A stretch of 64,000 bases of DNA from Streptomyces sp. NBC_00425 (GCF_036030735.1 NZ_CP107928.1:682001-746000), one strand, 5' to 3'; shown: positions 1 through 9,249, counted from the stretch's first letter. A program made the numbers and translations. The notes: generated by a model not told the origin, from the letters alone.

Positions 1-1
1 C

Positions 2-895
2 ACCGTGCGTGGTCTGTACGCGTCGTACAACGGCCCGCTCTACCAGGTCAGGCGCTCCTCGGACAACGCGACCAGAAACATCGGGGTCGTGGCTGGCGGC
101 GGTGTGGCGAACGCCGCGGTCCAGGACTCCTTCTGCGCGGGCACGAGTTGCGTCATCACCTGGGTGTACGACCAGTCGGGTCACGGCAACAACCTGGGCT
201 ACCAGGGGCCCGGCGGCGTCGGCGGGTCCGACACGGCGGCCAAAGCAACCAGCGAGTCGCTGACGGTCGGTGGCGGCAAGGCGTACTCCCTCTACATCGA
301 CCCGAGGAACAGCTACTGGCGTGACGGCCGCCAGACGGGGGTGCCCACGGGCAGCGCCCCCGAGGGGATGTACATGGTCACCAGCGGCACGCATGTCAAC
401 AGCGGCTGCTGCTTCGACTACGGCAACAGCGAGACCACGCGCAAGGCCGACGGCCCAGGCGCGATGGACGCGATCAACTTCAGCAGATCTTGTTGGTTCG
501 GAGGCTGTTCCGGATCCGGGCCCTGGGTACAGGCAGACCTGGAGTACGGGCTGTTCCCCGGCGGCAGCACGTCCTGGAACCCCAACCAGCGTGCGTTTCC
601 CGTCAAGTTCGTCACCGCGACGCTGAAGAACAACGGCACGTCCCGGTTCGCGATCAAGGGCGGCAACGCCCAGTCGGGCAGCCTGACCACGCTGTACGAC
701 GGCTCGCTTCCCCGCGGATACAGCCCCATGAAGAAGCAGGGCGCGATCATCCTCGGCAGCGGCGGGGACTGTTGCGTCGGCAACACCAATCTCAGCGCCG
801 GGACGTTCTACGAGGGAGCCATCACCTCCGGCTACCCCTCCGACGCCACCGAGAACGCCGTGCAGGCCAACATCGCCGCCGCCGGCTACCGCTGA
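2..895 (+). CDS. GH54-type alpha-L-arabinofuranosidase catalytic domain, 5' end outside window
   Basis: Secreted-type glycoside hydrolase that would remove arabinose side chains from arabinoxylan. The first readable residues (VRGLYASYNGPLYQVRR) match the beginning of the ArabFuran-catal (GH54) domain, where YNGPLYQVRR is typical. Further family-like blocks are the YDQSGHGN segment, the paired-cysteine segment SGCCFDYGNSE and the GDCCVGN segment near the end. About 297 codons are visible. The reading frame is open to the window edge, so the signal peptide and true start lie upstream. It ends right after the catalytic domain, with no C-terminal arabinose-binding module. Two secreted esterases follow on the same strand, making a hemicellulose-degradation locus. 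The family call is from motif memory. Confidence 0.85.
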   Translation, partial: TVRGLYASYNGPLYQVRRSSDNATRNIGVVAGGGVANAAVQDSFCAGTSCVITWVYDQSGHGNNLGYQGPGGVGGSDTAAKATSESLTVGGGKAYSLYIDPRNSYWRDGRQTGVPTGSAPEGMYMVTSGTHVNSGCCFDYGNSETTRKADGPGAMDAINFSRSCWFGGCSGSGPWVQADLEYGLFPGGSTSWNPNQRAFPVKFVTATLKNNGTSRFAIKGGNAQSGSLTTLYDGSLPRGYSPMKKQGAIILGSGGDCCVGNTNLSAGTFYEGAITSGYPSDATENAVQANIAAAGYR

Positions 896-956
896 AACCG
901 CCTGCGGCAACCCCTTTTGCGCACAACCCGGTTGGACGGACCCCCCCTAGGAGCCG

Positions 957-1886
957 ATGATGCCCAAACCCAAGTTATGGCCCGCCGTGGCCGCGGCCCT
1001 TCTCGCGCTGGCCATGGCCGTCGGCGGTACGGCATTGCGCGACGGTGTCGACGGACAGCACACGGCCCTCACGGCCACCCGCTCCGCCGCCGCGACCGCC
1101 GGGTGCGGCAAGACCCCCGGGCTGACGAGCGGAACCCACACGCTTCAGGTCAATGGCAAGACCCGCAGCTACATCCTGAAAGTCCCGGACAACTACGACA
1201 AGAATCACGCCTACCGGCTGGTCTTCGGCTTCCACTGGCTGGGCGGCACCGCCACCGACGTGGCCACGGGCCGCACGGTGGAGAACGGCACCTGGGCCTA
1301 TTACGGACTTCAGCGGCTGTCGAACAACAGCGCCGTCTTCGTCGCACCCCAGGGCCTCAACAACGGCTGGGCCAACTCCGGCGGCGAAGACCTGACCTTC
1401 ACCGACAGCATGATCGCCCAGATCGAGGGCGCGCTGTGCATCGACACCACCCGGCTCTTCTCCGTCGGATTCAGTTACGGCGCCGCCATGACCCACGCGC
1501 TCGCGTGTGCGCGGGCGACGGTCTTCCGCGCGGTCGCGGTCCAGTCCGGTGGGCAGCTCAGCGGCTGCAGCGGCGGCTCCCAGCCCATCGCCTACCTCGG
1601 CATCCACGGTATCCGCGACAACGTCCTGGGCGTCTCCGGCGGACGCGGCCTGCGCGACCGGTTCGTCCGCAACAACGGCTGCGCCGCCCAGAACCCGCCC
1701 GAGCCCGCCCAGGGCAGCCGGACCCACCGCATCACCACCTACGCCGGATGCTCCGCCGGACACCCCGTGGAATGGGCCGCGTTCGACGAGGGCCACATCG
1801 CCGCACCACAGGACGGCGCCGCCGGTGACAGCGGCTCCCGAACCTGGGTGCCGGGCGAGGTCTGGAAGTTCTTCACACAGTTCTGA
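957..1886 (+). CDS. Secreted CE1-type esterase (feruloyl esterase / PHB depolymerase-like)
   Basis: A 309-residue secreted alpha/beta hydrolase. The N-terminus has a lysine pair and a hydrophobic core (LWPAVAAALLALAMAVGG) typical of a signal peptide. The HWLGG segment gives the oxyanion region, GFSYGAAM carries the nucleophile serine, and DEGHIAAP carries the likely catalytic histidine. The layout matches small feruloyl/acetylxylan esterases of the CE1 Esterase_phb group. Feruloyl esterase is favoured because it follows an arabinofuranosidase, and ferulate is esterified to arabinose in plant cell walls. The start is an ATGATG pair with an AGGAG site about 5 bases upstream. Codon 7 is TTA (975-977), so translation should depend on the bldA leucyl-tRNA. 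Confidence 0.8.
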   Translation: MMPKPKLWPAVAAALLALAMAVGGTALRDGVDGQHTALTATRSAAATAGCGKTPGLTSGTHTLQVNGKTRSYILKVPDNYDKNHAYRLVFGFHWLGGTATDVATGRTVENGTWAYYGLQRLSNNSAVFVAPQGLNNGWANSGGEDLTFTDSMIAQIEGALCIDTTRLFSVGFSYGAAMTHALACARATVFRAVAVQSGGQLSGCSGGSQPIAYLGIHGIRDNVLGVSGGRGLRDRFVRNNGCAAQNPPEPAQGSRTHRITTYAGCSAGHPVEWAAFDEGHIAAPQDGAAGDSGSRTWVPGEVWKFFTQF

Positions 1887-2165
1887 AGCCCCCCTCCCCC
1901 GTCGGGTGAAACAACCACAACCCAACGCCGACGGGGCTCACTGATGTGCAGGCAGTCACGGCCACGTCCCGTGCAGCACGCGCTGCAGAGTTCCCGGGAC
2001 GTTGGCGTGAGCGTGCACATCCAGCACAAGGGCAAGGCACACGTCCGTCCAGACACGCAACCGAGAACTCCAGGGGCCGGGCCACCAGCCCCGCCCCGGT
2101 GGACACAGTGCCGCCGGGTCGCGCGGCCCGGCGCGGACAACTCGACAGAAACGGAGACACGCCCC
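1887..2165. other. Intergenic leader between the two esterase genes
   Basis: About 280 bases separate the two esterases. No open frame here has convincing codon bias, and no clear terminator hairpin was seen. The last part carries the GGAG ribosome-binding site (2153-2156) of the next gene. Confidence 0.4.
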
Positions 2166-3104
2166 ATGAAGAGGTTACTTCCGGCGCTGACCGGGCTCGT
2201 CGCCATGTGCCTGACGGTCGCAGCAGGCGCGCTGACAGCACCTGCGCCGGCCGCGGCGGCGACGCCAGCCGCGGCGACACTGACCGAAGTCACCGGTTTT
2301 GGATACAACCCGTCCAACCTGAAGATGTACGAATACGTGCCGCCGAACGTCGGCGCGCACCCGGCTGTCCTGGTCGCCAACCACTACTGCGGCGGCTCCG
2401 GACCGGCCATGTACTCGGGCAGCGAGTTCGCCTCGCTGGCCAACCAGCACGGGTTCATCGTCGTGTACCCGTCGGTCACCCGCAGCAGCAAGTGCTTCGA
2501 CGTGTCGTCACCGCGTGCCCTGACCCACAACGGCAGCAGCGACCCGGCGGGCATCGTGTCGATGGTGCGGTGGGAGGAACAGCGCAGGGGCGCCGACCCC
2601 AACCGGGTCTACGCCACCGGCTTCTCCTCCGGAGCGATGATGACGAACGTGCTGCTCGGCGACTACCCCGACGTGTTCAAGGCCGGCTCGGCACTGTCCG
2701 GCGTGCCCTTCGGCTGCTTCGCCACCACGAACGGCTCGGAGTGGAACAGCGACTGCTCCGGCGGGAGAATCACCAAGACGCCCCAGCAGTGGGGCAACCT
2801 CGTGCGCGCCGCCTATCCGGGGTACGCCGGGCCCCGCCCGCGCATGCAGGTGTGGCACGGCACGCAGGACACCACACTGAGCTACGTCAACTTCGGTGAA
2901 GCGATCAAGCAGTGGACCAACGTTCTCGGCGTGAACCAGACGCCCGTCCTCACCGATCACCCCAAGTCGACCTGGACCCGAACCCGGTACGGCGGCACCG
3001 GCACCACCGCACCGTTCGAAGCGATCAGCGTCCAAGGCGTGGGCCACAGCCTGCCGCAGAGCGGCATGGTACCGATGGCGCTGCAGTTCATGGGCCTGAT
3101 CTGA
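2166..3104 (+). CDS. Secreted CE1-type esterase (acetylxylan esterase / PHB depolymerase-like)
   Basis: A 312-residue secreted esterase. The signal peptide is clear (KRLLPALTGLVAMCLTVAAGAL, then an Ala/Pro-rich stretch). VANHYCGGSGP gives the oxyanion region, GFSSGAMMTN the nucleophile serine, WHGTQDTT the acidic residue region and GVGHSLP the catalytic histidine. These are hallmarks of the Esterase_phb / CE1 acetylxylan esterase family. The ATG at 2166 is chosen because it begins the signal peptide and has GGAG upstream; the open frame extends further 5' without protein-like sequence. Codon 4 is TTA (2175-2177), as in the preceding esterase, suggesting shared bldA dependence. With the GH54 enzyme it would help strip side groups from xylan. 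Confidence 0.82.
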   Translation: MKRLLPALTGLVAMCLTVAAGALTAPAPAAAATPAAATLTEVTGFGYNPSNLKMYEYVPPNVGAHPAVLVANHYCGGSGPAMYSGSEFASLANQHGFIVVYPSVTRSSKCFDVSSPRALTHNGSSDPAGIVSMVRWEEQRRGADPNRVYATGFSSGAMMTNVLLGDYPDVFKAGSALSGVPFGCFATTNGSEWNSDCSGGRITKTPQQWGNLVRAAYPGYAGPRPRMQVWHGTQDTTLSYVNFGEAIKQWTNVLGVNQTPVLTDHPKSTWTRTRYGGTGTTAPFEAISVQGVGHSLPQSGMVPMALQFMGLI

Positions 3105-4022
3105 CCGGCATCGCGCGGACACGGGGCGCCGCCACCCGCACGCCTGCCGGTGAAGGACGCCCTCCGGCGATCTCCACGCTGTCCGTGGCCGATGCTGCAC
3201 ATGGCGTATCGGCCCACCGTGTCGCGTCCTCCCGCCTTGCTCTCCTGGAGGACAGGGTCCGTCACGCCGGTGCACTCATGCTGGGAGAAGCCGTCTGGAC
3301 CGTCGGCTCCTAGGAGGACGTTCAGCTGGACCGTGCTCGGCCAGGGAATCGCGAACGACTGCTTCCCTGTGCCGAGCACATCAGCAGGGGTGCGGACCGG
3401 ACGCCCGGCGAGAGGGGACCCTCGCTCACCCGAGCCCGCCATCCGGTACCGGGGAGCGGGGCTCGCTCGACCAGGCGGTTCGGCGCCGACAGAGTCGACG
3501 TGTGACACCGCAGCACCGCCTCACCCTGCCTGCCGGTCCGCCCCTCCCCCGACGGCTGACGGCCCCCACGCCCAGACGCCGGACGCGGCTGATCCGATGG
3601 TCATCGATCTGATGGCGATCAGTACGGTCGTCGCCCTCGGGCCTTTGCACAGCAGCACCCTCATCCTGCTGCTCTCCACCCGGCCCGGCCCGGCGTCAGA
3701 CAGGGGGCGCGGGGTTCCTGTTGCCGGATCTCGCGATCGGCGCGGCCCCCCTGGTCGTCTGATCGAACATCAGGCACGCCGGTCGGAGAATCGCCGCCGC
3801 GGGCGAGAGCTTGTCGGGCCGCCGGACCGATCACCTCAACCACACCGTGCAGACCCGGGCCCGGCACGCCTACCTGCGTCGCCGCGACGCCAGCGCCCGC
3901 CGGCAGTGGCCATATGCGTTGCTGTCTCTTGTGCGCACCGAGGCTCCTCTGCTCATTCAGCGCGCCGACTGTACCGGTGCCGGGAGCTGGTCGTGCAGTG
4001 AGCGGGTGGGCTCACGATCAGC
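3105..4022. other. Gene-poor stretch with possible transposase debris
   Basis: About 920 bases without a credible complete gene. Long frames here lack normal codon bias. Around 3811-4000 a plus-strand frame reads like the C-terminal tail of an IS630-type transposase (HLNHTVQTRARHAYLRRRDA), but it has no body. I regard the stretch as decayed DNA. Confidence 0.35.
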
Positions 4023-4061
4023 AAATATTCCTTGACACGAATATTCTAAGTAGAGAATACT
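4023..4061 (+). promoter_or_regulatory. Promoter with repeated TATTC/GAATA half-sites for the ArsR-SRPBCC gene
   Basis: A TTGACA -35 box lies at 4032-4037. A -10 region near 4055-4061 (GAATACT) puts the transcription start at or next to the ATG at 4069. No purine-rich ribosome site precedes that ATG (TTCTTCCC), so the message may be leaderless. The block is unusually AT-rich and holds TATTC (4026-4030), the palindrome GAATATTC (4039-4046) and GAATA (4055-4059). These are plausible operator half-sites for the winged-helix protein encoded just downstream. Confidence 0.55.
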
Positions 4062-4068
4062 TCTTCCC

Positions 4069-4932
4069 ATGGACGCACTTCTCTCCGCATTGGCCGACCC
4101 GGCCCGCTGGCGGTTCGTGGCACTGCTGGCCGAGCGGCCACGCTCGGTCGGGGTCCTCGCCCAGCTCGCCGGGGCGCGCCAGCCGCAGACGACCAAGCAC
4201 CTGCAGGCCCTCGAGCGTGCCGGTGTCGTCACCTCCCAGCGCGCCGGCCAGCGTCGCGTCTACGCTCTCCAGCCCGGCCCTCTGCGAGACCTCGCCACGG
4301 CGCTCAACCGGCTTGCCGACGCCGCCGACGAGGCCGGCATGCGCGAGACCTACAACCGCTACGGACTCGACCTGGACGCCGAACGATCCGCAGCGCAGGA
4401 GCCCGGCTGGGCCGACGGCCGTTCGTTCGACTTCCAGCGGTCACTGGCCGCGCGACCCGATACGGTCTGGCGGCACCTGACCGAGGACTCATTGACCGCT
4501 CAGTGGTGGGCGCCGGACGGCCTGCGCGTCTCGGAACTCGTCTTCGAGGCCCGGCCGGGCGGCCGGATCGTCCTGGAGTACCGGGAGGACGAGGACGCCG
4601 ACGACTCCGCCGGGGTCGTCGGACGCGCCGGGGGCGCCGTCGAGGAGGTCCGGCCAGCCGAACGCCTGGCCTACCGGCTCTCCCCCTTCCTGCCCGACGG
4701 CGGCCCCGCCTTCACCGGCCACCTCGTCTTCGACCTCCGGCCCACCGCCACCGGCACCGACCTCGAGGTCCACTACCGGATCGCCGACACCACCGTCGAG
4801 TCCGCGGACTTCGTCGCCGGCATCGAAATCGGCTTCGGCCAGTCCCTCGACCGGCTCGCCGCGCTCGTGGCAGCCGGTCCTCACACCACCGATCTCACCG
4901 AACACGACCCTGACACAAGGAGCACGACATGA
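4069..4932 (+). CDS. ArsR-family winged-helix regulator fused to SRPBCC/AHSA1 domain
   Basis: A 287-residue two-domain protein. Residues 1-90 are an ArsR/HTH_20-type winged helix (LADPARWRFVALLAERPRSVGVLAQL, then QPQTTKHLQALERAGVV as recognition helix). Residues about 115-270 form an SRPBCC/AHSA1 fold (FDFQRSLAARPDTVWRHLTEDSLTAQWWAP and a GGRIVLEY turn), which usually binds a hydrophobic small ligand. This looks like a one-component sensor: ligand in the START-like pocket, DNA through the wing. It overlaps the next gene by ATGA, so the two are co-translated. AT-rich half-sites directly upstream suggest autoregulation. The ligand is unknown. Confidence 0.85.
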   Translation: MDALLSALADPARWRFVALLAERPRSVGVLAQLAGARQPQTTKHLQALERAGVVTSQRAGQRRVYALQPGPLRDLATALNRLADAADEAGMRETYNRYGLDLDAERSAAQEPGWADGRSFDFQRSLAARPDTVWRHLTEDSLTAQWWAPDGLRVSELVFEARPGGRIVLEYREDEDADDSAGVVGRAGGAVEEVRPAERLAYRLSPFLPDGGPAFTGHLVFDLRPTATGTDLEVHYRIADTTVESADFVAGIEIGFGQSLDRLAALVAAGPHTTDLTEHDPDTRSTT

Positions 4933-5531
4933 CCGAGCAGACCACCGGACGCAAGGTGACCGCCAATCTGGTCATCAGCCTCGACGGCCGCTACCACGGC
5001 GCCGGCGGCCCCGCCGACTTCGCCGCGTTCGCCGCCTACGCCACCTCCGACGTCTCCCGCGACCAGATGACCCGCATGCGCGAGAACGCCACCACCGCGC
5101 TCCTCGGCCGGGTCCTCGCCGAAGGATTCCTAGCGTTCTGGCCCTCCGTCGCCGCCGACGACAACGCCGACCCCCGCGACCGCGCATACGCCAAATGGCT
5201 GGTCGACACCGAAAAGGTCGTCCTGTCGACCACCCTGACCCAAGCGCCGTGGGAGCACGCCCGCATCGCCAACGGCCCCGTCACCGACGTCGTCGCCGAC
5301 CTCAAAGCCGACGGCGAGGGCGACATCCTCGTCAACACCAGCCCGAGCCTCACCAAAGCGCTGCTGTCGGCCGACATGATCGACCGGCTGTACCTCATCG
5401 TCATCCCCGAGATCGCCGGCGGCGGCCTGCGCCTGTTCGACGACGGCCTCCCCGCCTCGAAATGGAAGCTCACCCACCAGGAGACGGGCAACCTCGGCGA
5501 GATGGCCCTGGTCTACGACCGGCACCTCTGA
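4929..5531 (+). CDS. RibD C-terminal / dihydrofolate reductase-like protein
   Basis: A 200-residue protein of the RibD_C/DHFR-like fold. The N-terminal block KVTANLVISLDGRYHG and the later blocks ILVNTSPSLTKALLSADMIDRLYLIVIPEIAGGGLRLF are typical of the bacterial dihydrofolate-reductase-related family, whose members bind NADPH. The exact reaction cannot be read from sequence. It starts inside the stop codon of the ArsR-SRPBCC gene (ATGA overlap), a pairing common in actinomycetes. It is probably the target under that regulator's control. Confidence 0.8.
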   Translation: MTEQTTGRKVTANLVISLDGRYHGAGGPADFAAFAAYATSDVSRDQMTRMRENATTALLGRVLAEGFLAFWPSVAADDNADPRDRAYAKWLVDTEKVVLSTTLTQAPWEHARIANGPVTDVVADLKADGEGDILVNTSPSLTKALLSADMIDRLYLIVIPEIAGGGLRLFDDGLPASKWKLTHQETGNLGEMALVYDRHL

Positions 5532-5639
5532 CCCTTAAAGGCGTCGCCAGCCCGGCTCGTTGCCCGTTCCAGTGTGGCGTGTTGGTCGGGCCGAAGGATG
5601 ACGTGGCTCAGCGGCAGGTCTCGCTCCCGGGCAGTCACG

Positions 5640-5897
5640 CGCTCCGACAAGCTCTGGATGAACACCTTCGCCACAACCACCGGACGCGATCACGGCGGCA
5701 AACTGTACGCCGGGCGCAACTACGTGTTCTGCCGCGAGTGGGGCAGTCAGGTGGGTTCGGGCGGCGCGTACAACCACTGGTGGCTGTACACCGATATGGA
5801 CACCGGCGGCCGGGACTTCGTCTCCGCCTACTACCTCAGCGGCCAGGGCAACGACGTCGCCCACGACGAGAACGGCCAGGATATCCACACCTGCTGA
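5640..5897 (+). pseudogene. C-terminal fragment of a small secreted protein
   Basis: The last ~85 codons of an open frame read as a real, cysteine- and tryptophan-rich protein end (GRNYVFCREWGSQVG, YNHWWLYTDMDTGG, stop after DIHTC). The sequence before about 5640 does not continue it: no signal peptide, no start with a ribosome site, and the codon bias collapses. This suggests that the 5' half was lost, probably in a rearrangement. Family not identified; it resembles small extracytoplasmic proteins of streptomycetes. Confidence 0.5.
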
Positions 5898-6278
5898 CAC
5901 AGCCCCGGGATCACCGATGCCGGTCCCGCCTCTGCCTCACCGCATGTGCATCGTCCGCCAACAAGCCGAACCTGTGCGGCGGCAAGATCGCGCGGACGGG
6001 AGGGCTCAAGGATGCGTTCCAGAGCCCTCCCGACCCCTGTAGCAGCGAGACCGACGTCGAGCTGGACCAGCGTCGAGCTGTACATTCTGGTCCCGGGCGC
6101 TGAGTGGCCGCCGGTGCAAGCAGCCGACAGCACAGCCACCCTCTGCCGGCGCTGGACGGGAAGTACGGGCGTCACCACCCATTTCACTGCCACCAGGCCG
6201 CTGCCCGGAGCAGTCTGCGATGCTTATAAGCGACGCACTGACGTACGACGTCAATATCGCCGTTCGGGGGGCGGGAAC
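5898..6278. other. Intergenic stretch, nothing recognised
   Basis: About 380 bases with no gene I can support and no clear repeat or hairpin. The end supplies a G-rich ribosome-binding site for the membrane protein starting at 6279. Confidence 0.4.
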
Positions 6279-6683
6279 ATGGTGAACCGTGACGCGATCC
6301 GAGGGAAACGTGGTCGCGTCGTGAACTGGGGCTGGTTCCTGGGCTGGCTTGTGCTGGGAGCGTGTGTAGCCGTCGGCCTGGCCGCCATTTTGACGGTAGG
6401 CCTCGTCCTGCTTCTTCTGGCCGCCGTGGCTGCGGGTTTCCTGCTGCGGAAGGGCCCAAGGAACGCGATCGCCGGATCGTTGACCGGCCTGGCCCTGCCG
6501 CTTTTCTACCTCGCCTACCTGAACCGAAGCGGTCCGGGGACCGTGTGCCATGCAACGTCCGGCGGCCAGACATGCACTGACGAGTACACCCCGATCCCTT
6601 TTCTGGTCTGTGGTGTCATTCTCTTCGCCGCAGGGTTTCTGATCTTCATCATGCTCGACCGTAGAAGCAGCAGCGCCGGCTGA
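6279..6683 (+). CDS. Small membrane protein, unknown function
   Basis: 134 residues with a short basic N-terminus and four likely membrane segments: WFLGWLVLGACVAVGLAAIL, TVGLVLLLLAAVAAGFLL, a weaker segment near LTGLALPLFYLAYL, and PFLVCGVILFAAGFLIFIML close to the C-terminus. Two cysteines in the third loop (TVCHATSGGQTC) face one side and may pair. The ATG at 6279 is chosen because GGGGGGCGGGA lies just before it and the upstream in-frame part is not protein-like. It stands alone between relic-rich intergenic regions. I do not recognise a family. Confidence 0.6.
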   Translation: MVNRDAIRGKRGRVVNWGWFLGWLVLGACVAVGLAAILTVGLVLLLLAAVAAGFLLRKGPRNAIAGSLTGLALPLFYLAYLNRSGPGTVCHATSGGQTCTDEYTPIPFLVCGVILFAAGFLIFIMLDRRSSSAG

Positions 6684-7298
6684 TCCGGACGGCCTCCCGC
6701 ACTCAGCGAAAGGATCGCCCCGAAAACCCGCCCATGCAGGGATCGGGACCTGCCCCGGGTGGTTCAGGAGACTCCCTGTACAGCCCTCATACATGGCGAG
6801 CCCTGTCCGTCCATCGCGGCCCGGTAGCGGGCGAGCAGCATCGGGGCGTCCAGCAGTTCGGCGAGCCTCTTGCGCGTCCCGTGCACGGCGTCGGCCTGAA
6901 CGTCCGGTGCGGCGAGCAGGGCAGGTCGCGCCGCCCGTCCCCGTGCCTGAGCAACTGTTCGGACGCCCACGACAGGAGGTCGGTGAGCAATTGTCAATAC
7001 CTGTGGATTGATTCAGTCATAGATCGCCGGGCTGGCCGGTCGGACAGATGCAGGATCTCCTGATGTGGTTCGGGCCTGGCGCCGCAGCGGCGTCCTGCGG
7101 AGGCGAGGGCAGGGGGTGGCGATGGTTGGATCCGGAGCGCGCGATATTGTCCGGTTCGAGGTACCTCGGGCCGGAGCGCTGGCGGCCTCGGTCGGCGATT
7201 GGGTCGTGCCGGTGCGCCCGGTCTACCCGGCTGGCTGGGAGGTGGTCGCGCCGGCTCCGGGGAGTCCGGATCGAACCCACACGAGGAGTGAGTCAGCC
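6684..7298. other. Intergenic stretch with no supportable gene
   Basis: About 615 bases. A minus-strand frame around 6764-6997 (RKRLAELLDAPMLLARYRAAMDG) and a plus-strand frame around 7110-7290 look faintly protein-like. Neither has a proper start, length or family signature. Probably remnants. An ACGAGGAG ribosome site for the next gene lies at about 7281-7288. Confidence 0.35.
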
Positions 7299-7742
7299 AT
7301 GAACAGCCAGGAAACCGTCGACTCCCGGATCGTCGACCCGGCCCGCCTCCCGTTCGCGTACGCGGACGCGCTCAACGCCGGGGACGCCGACGCCGTCCTC
7401 GCGCTGTTCCACCAGGACGCGACGATGCGCACCTTCACCGGCGAAGTCCTCACCGACCGGGAGGCGCTGCGCGCTGAGACGGTCAACTCGATCGCGGCTC
7501 AGGTGCGTCTGACCAACAAGCCCAGGTTCACCCAGATCGGGGGCGACACGGCCCTGATCATCGTCGATTGGAACCTCGAGGCGACGTCGCCGGACGGCAC
7601 CCGGATCTCGCCGACCGGAACGACGACGGCCGTTGCCCGCCAGTCGGCCGACGGGTCGTGGCGGTTCGCCGTCCTCAACTGTCAAGGGACAGCTGGGTCT
7701 CCCGGGTGGCGGACAACGGAGCTCCCCGCTGGTGAACGGTAG
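7299..7742 (+). CDS. NTF2/SnoaL-like (ketosteroid-isomerase fold) protein with altered C-terminus
   Basis: 147 residues of the SnoaL/NTF2-like fold: ADALNAGDADAVLALFHQDATMRTFTGEVLTDREAL is the usual first helix-strand unit, and SWRFAVLNCQGTA is the normal last strand. Family members usually stop at about this point. Here about 15 further residues (GSPGWRTTELPAGER) follow, right where transposase debris begins, so the native stop has probably been lost. The ATG at 7299 has ACGAGGAG upstream. Substrate unknown; such domains are often small isomerases or hydrolases, or carry no activity. Confidence 0.7.
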   Translation: MNSQETVDSRIVDPARLPFAYADALNAGDADAVLALFHQDATMRTFTGEVLTDREALRAETVNSIAAQVRLTNKPRFTQIGGDTALIIVDWNLEATSPDGTRISPTGTTTAVARQSADGSWRFAVLNCQGTAGSPGWRTTELPAGER

Positions 7743-7757
7743 AAGTCTCCAGACCGG

Positions 7758-8725
7758 TCATGCCGCGTTCGCCTCCCCGTGCTCGACGAGGACGCCCTTC
7801 TCGAACCGGGCACCGCTGCGGAGGAGGGCGACAAGGTGGGGTGCGTTGATCGCGCGCCAGCGGGCCTGGGCGGACTCGACGAGCTTGAACACCATCGCCA
7901 GGGCCGCGGCCGGGCTGCCTGCCCCGCGGGTGACCTTGGTCCTCAACTTTACGGTGCTGAAAGTGCTCTCGATGGATTTGTCGTGCGCAGGTGCACCCGG
8001 TGCTCGGCGGGGAAGTCGTAGAACGCGAGGAGCTCGTCGGCCTCGTCGGTGACCTTGTTGGTCGCTTTCGGCCACTTCGCTCCGTAGGCGCGCTCGAAGT
8101 CCTTGATCGCCTTCTCGGCGTGGTCGCGGTCCTCGGCGTTGTAGATTTCCTGAAGGGCCTTCTTCACGCCGGGCTGAGCCCACTGCGGTAGCGCGTTCAT
8201 GACATTGCGGACCTTGTGAACCCAGCACCTGTGGTGCCTGGCCTGCGGAAACACCTCTACAAAATCCCTCCACAGGCCCATCGCGCCGTCACCGACCACG
8301 AGTTCGGGATCGCGCACGCCGCGTCGGCGGCCGTCACGCAGCAGATCCGCCCACGACTCGGTCGATTCACGCAGCCCCTCGGCCAACGCGATAACTTCCT
8401 TGCGACCGTCGGGGCGCACCCCCATGAGGACCAGGACGCAGGAGTGGGCCTGGCCGAGGCGGACCTTGGGGTGGACGCCGTCGGCCCACACGTAGACGTA
8501 GTCGGAATCCTGCAGGTCGCGGGCCTGGAAGGCGGTGTGGTCGTCGGTCCGCTGCTTCGTCAGCCGGGTCACCGTCGCCGGCGAGAGGCCGGCCGAGCAG
8601 CCCAGGAACTGCTCCACGCGGGCACGAAGTCCCCGGAGGACAGTCCGTGGAGGTAGAGCAGGGGCAGGACCTCGCTGATCTTCGGCGGCCGTTCCCGGAC
8701 CAGGCCGGGGCGGTGGGCCGCGCAT
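7758..8725 (-). mobile_element. IS256-family transposase remnant (frameshifted)
   Basis: A minus-strand mutator/IS256-type transposase in pieces. Blocks in order: KISEVLPLLYLHGLSSGDFVPA, then in a second frame GLSPATVTRLTKQ, YVYVWADGVHPKVRLG (first catalytic Asp) and ELVVGDGAMGLW (second Asp), then in a third frame IESTFSTVKLRTKVTRG (catalytic Glu) to a normal-looking C-terminus. At least two single-base frame changes (near 8610 and 7975) and a missing N-terminus make it non-functional. It abuts an IS701-type fragment on its 5' side, so one element probably inserted next to or into the other. No terminal repeats could be assigned. Confidence 0.8.
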
Positions 8726-9243
8726 CGTGCGGGTGAACAGTCACATCCGAACGGACCGCCACGACATGGCCGATGCCCCGGCCGTGCAGGCCGTCGCGGA
8801 AGTCGGCGTTCTGCCCGTAGCCGGCGTCGGCCACCACCACCGGCGGCACCAGACCCCACCCGGCCAGCTCGTCGAAGGTGTCCAGGGCCAGGCGCTCTCC
8901 CGGTGCTCGACCCCTTCCGGTATCCCGGTCTTCTGCCGCCGCACGGCATCGTGCGCCCACTCCTCGGGCACGAACAGCCGCCACTGCAGCGGACAGGAGG
9001 CGGTGTCGGAGACCGCATGCACGCTCACCGCGACCTGGCAGTTGGCCTGCTTGCCCAAAGCACCGCAGTACTGGTGCGCGACCGCCACCGACATCTTCCC
9101 GTCCTTGGGGAACGACACATCATCGACCGCCCACGCATCCGGGCCGATTCTCGGCACCATCCGCTGCGCGATCCGCCGCCGCACCGGCACCGGATCCCAG
9201 GTCGACTGGTTCACGAACTGCTGCAGGTTCTGACAGACCTAAC
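8726..9243 (-). mobile_element. IS701-type DDE transposase remnant (truncated, frameshifted)
   Basis: Minus-strand fragment with QFVNQSTWDPVPVRRRIAQRM, AWAVDDVSFPKDGK, CGALGKQANCQVAVSVHAV and SCPLQWRLFVPEEW, the characteristic run of IS701-like DDE endonucleases of streptomycetes. A frame change near 8905 shifts the rest (ALDTFDELAGWGLVPPVVVADAGYG) into another frame. The 5' part is cut at a stop near 9241 and the 3' part is cut by the IS256 remnant. Dead element. Confidence 0.75.
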
Positions 9244-9249
9244 GGAGTC

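Noticed and set aside
3150..4001. 283-codon plus-strand frame in the 3.1-4.0 kb gap
   Set aside because: Poor codon bias, Pro/Arg/Ser-rich composition and no motif or ribosome site.
7255..7290. tRNA-like T-arm (sequence resembling GGTTCGATCC on the minus strand)
   Set aside because: No acceptor, D or anticodon stems around it could be drawn.
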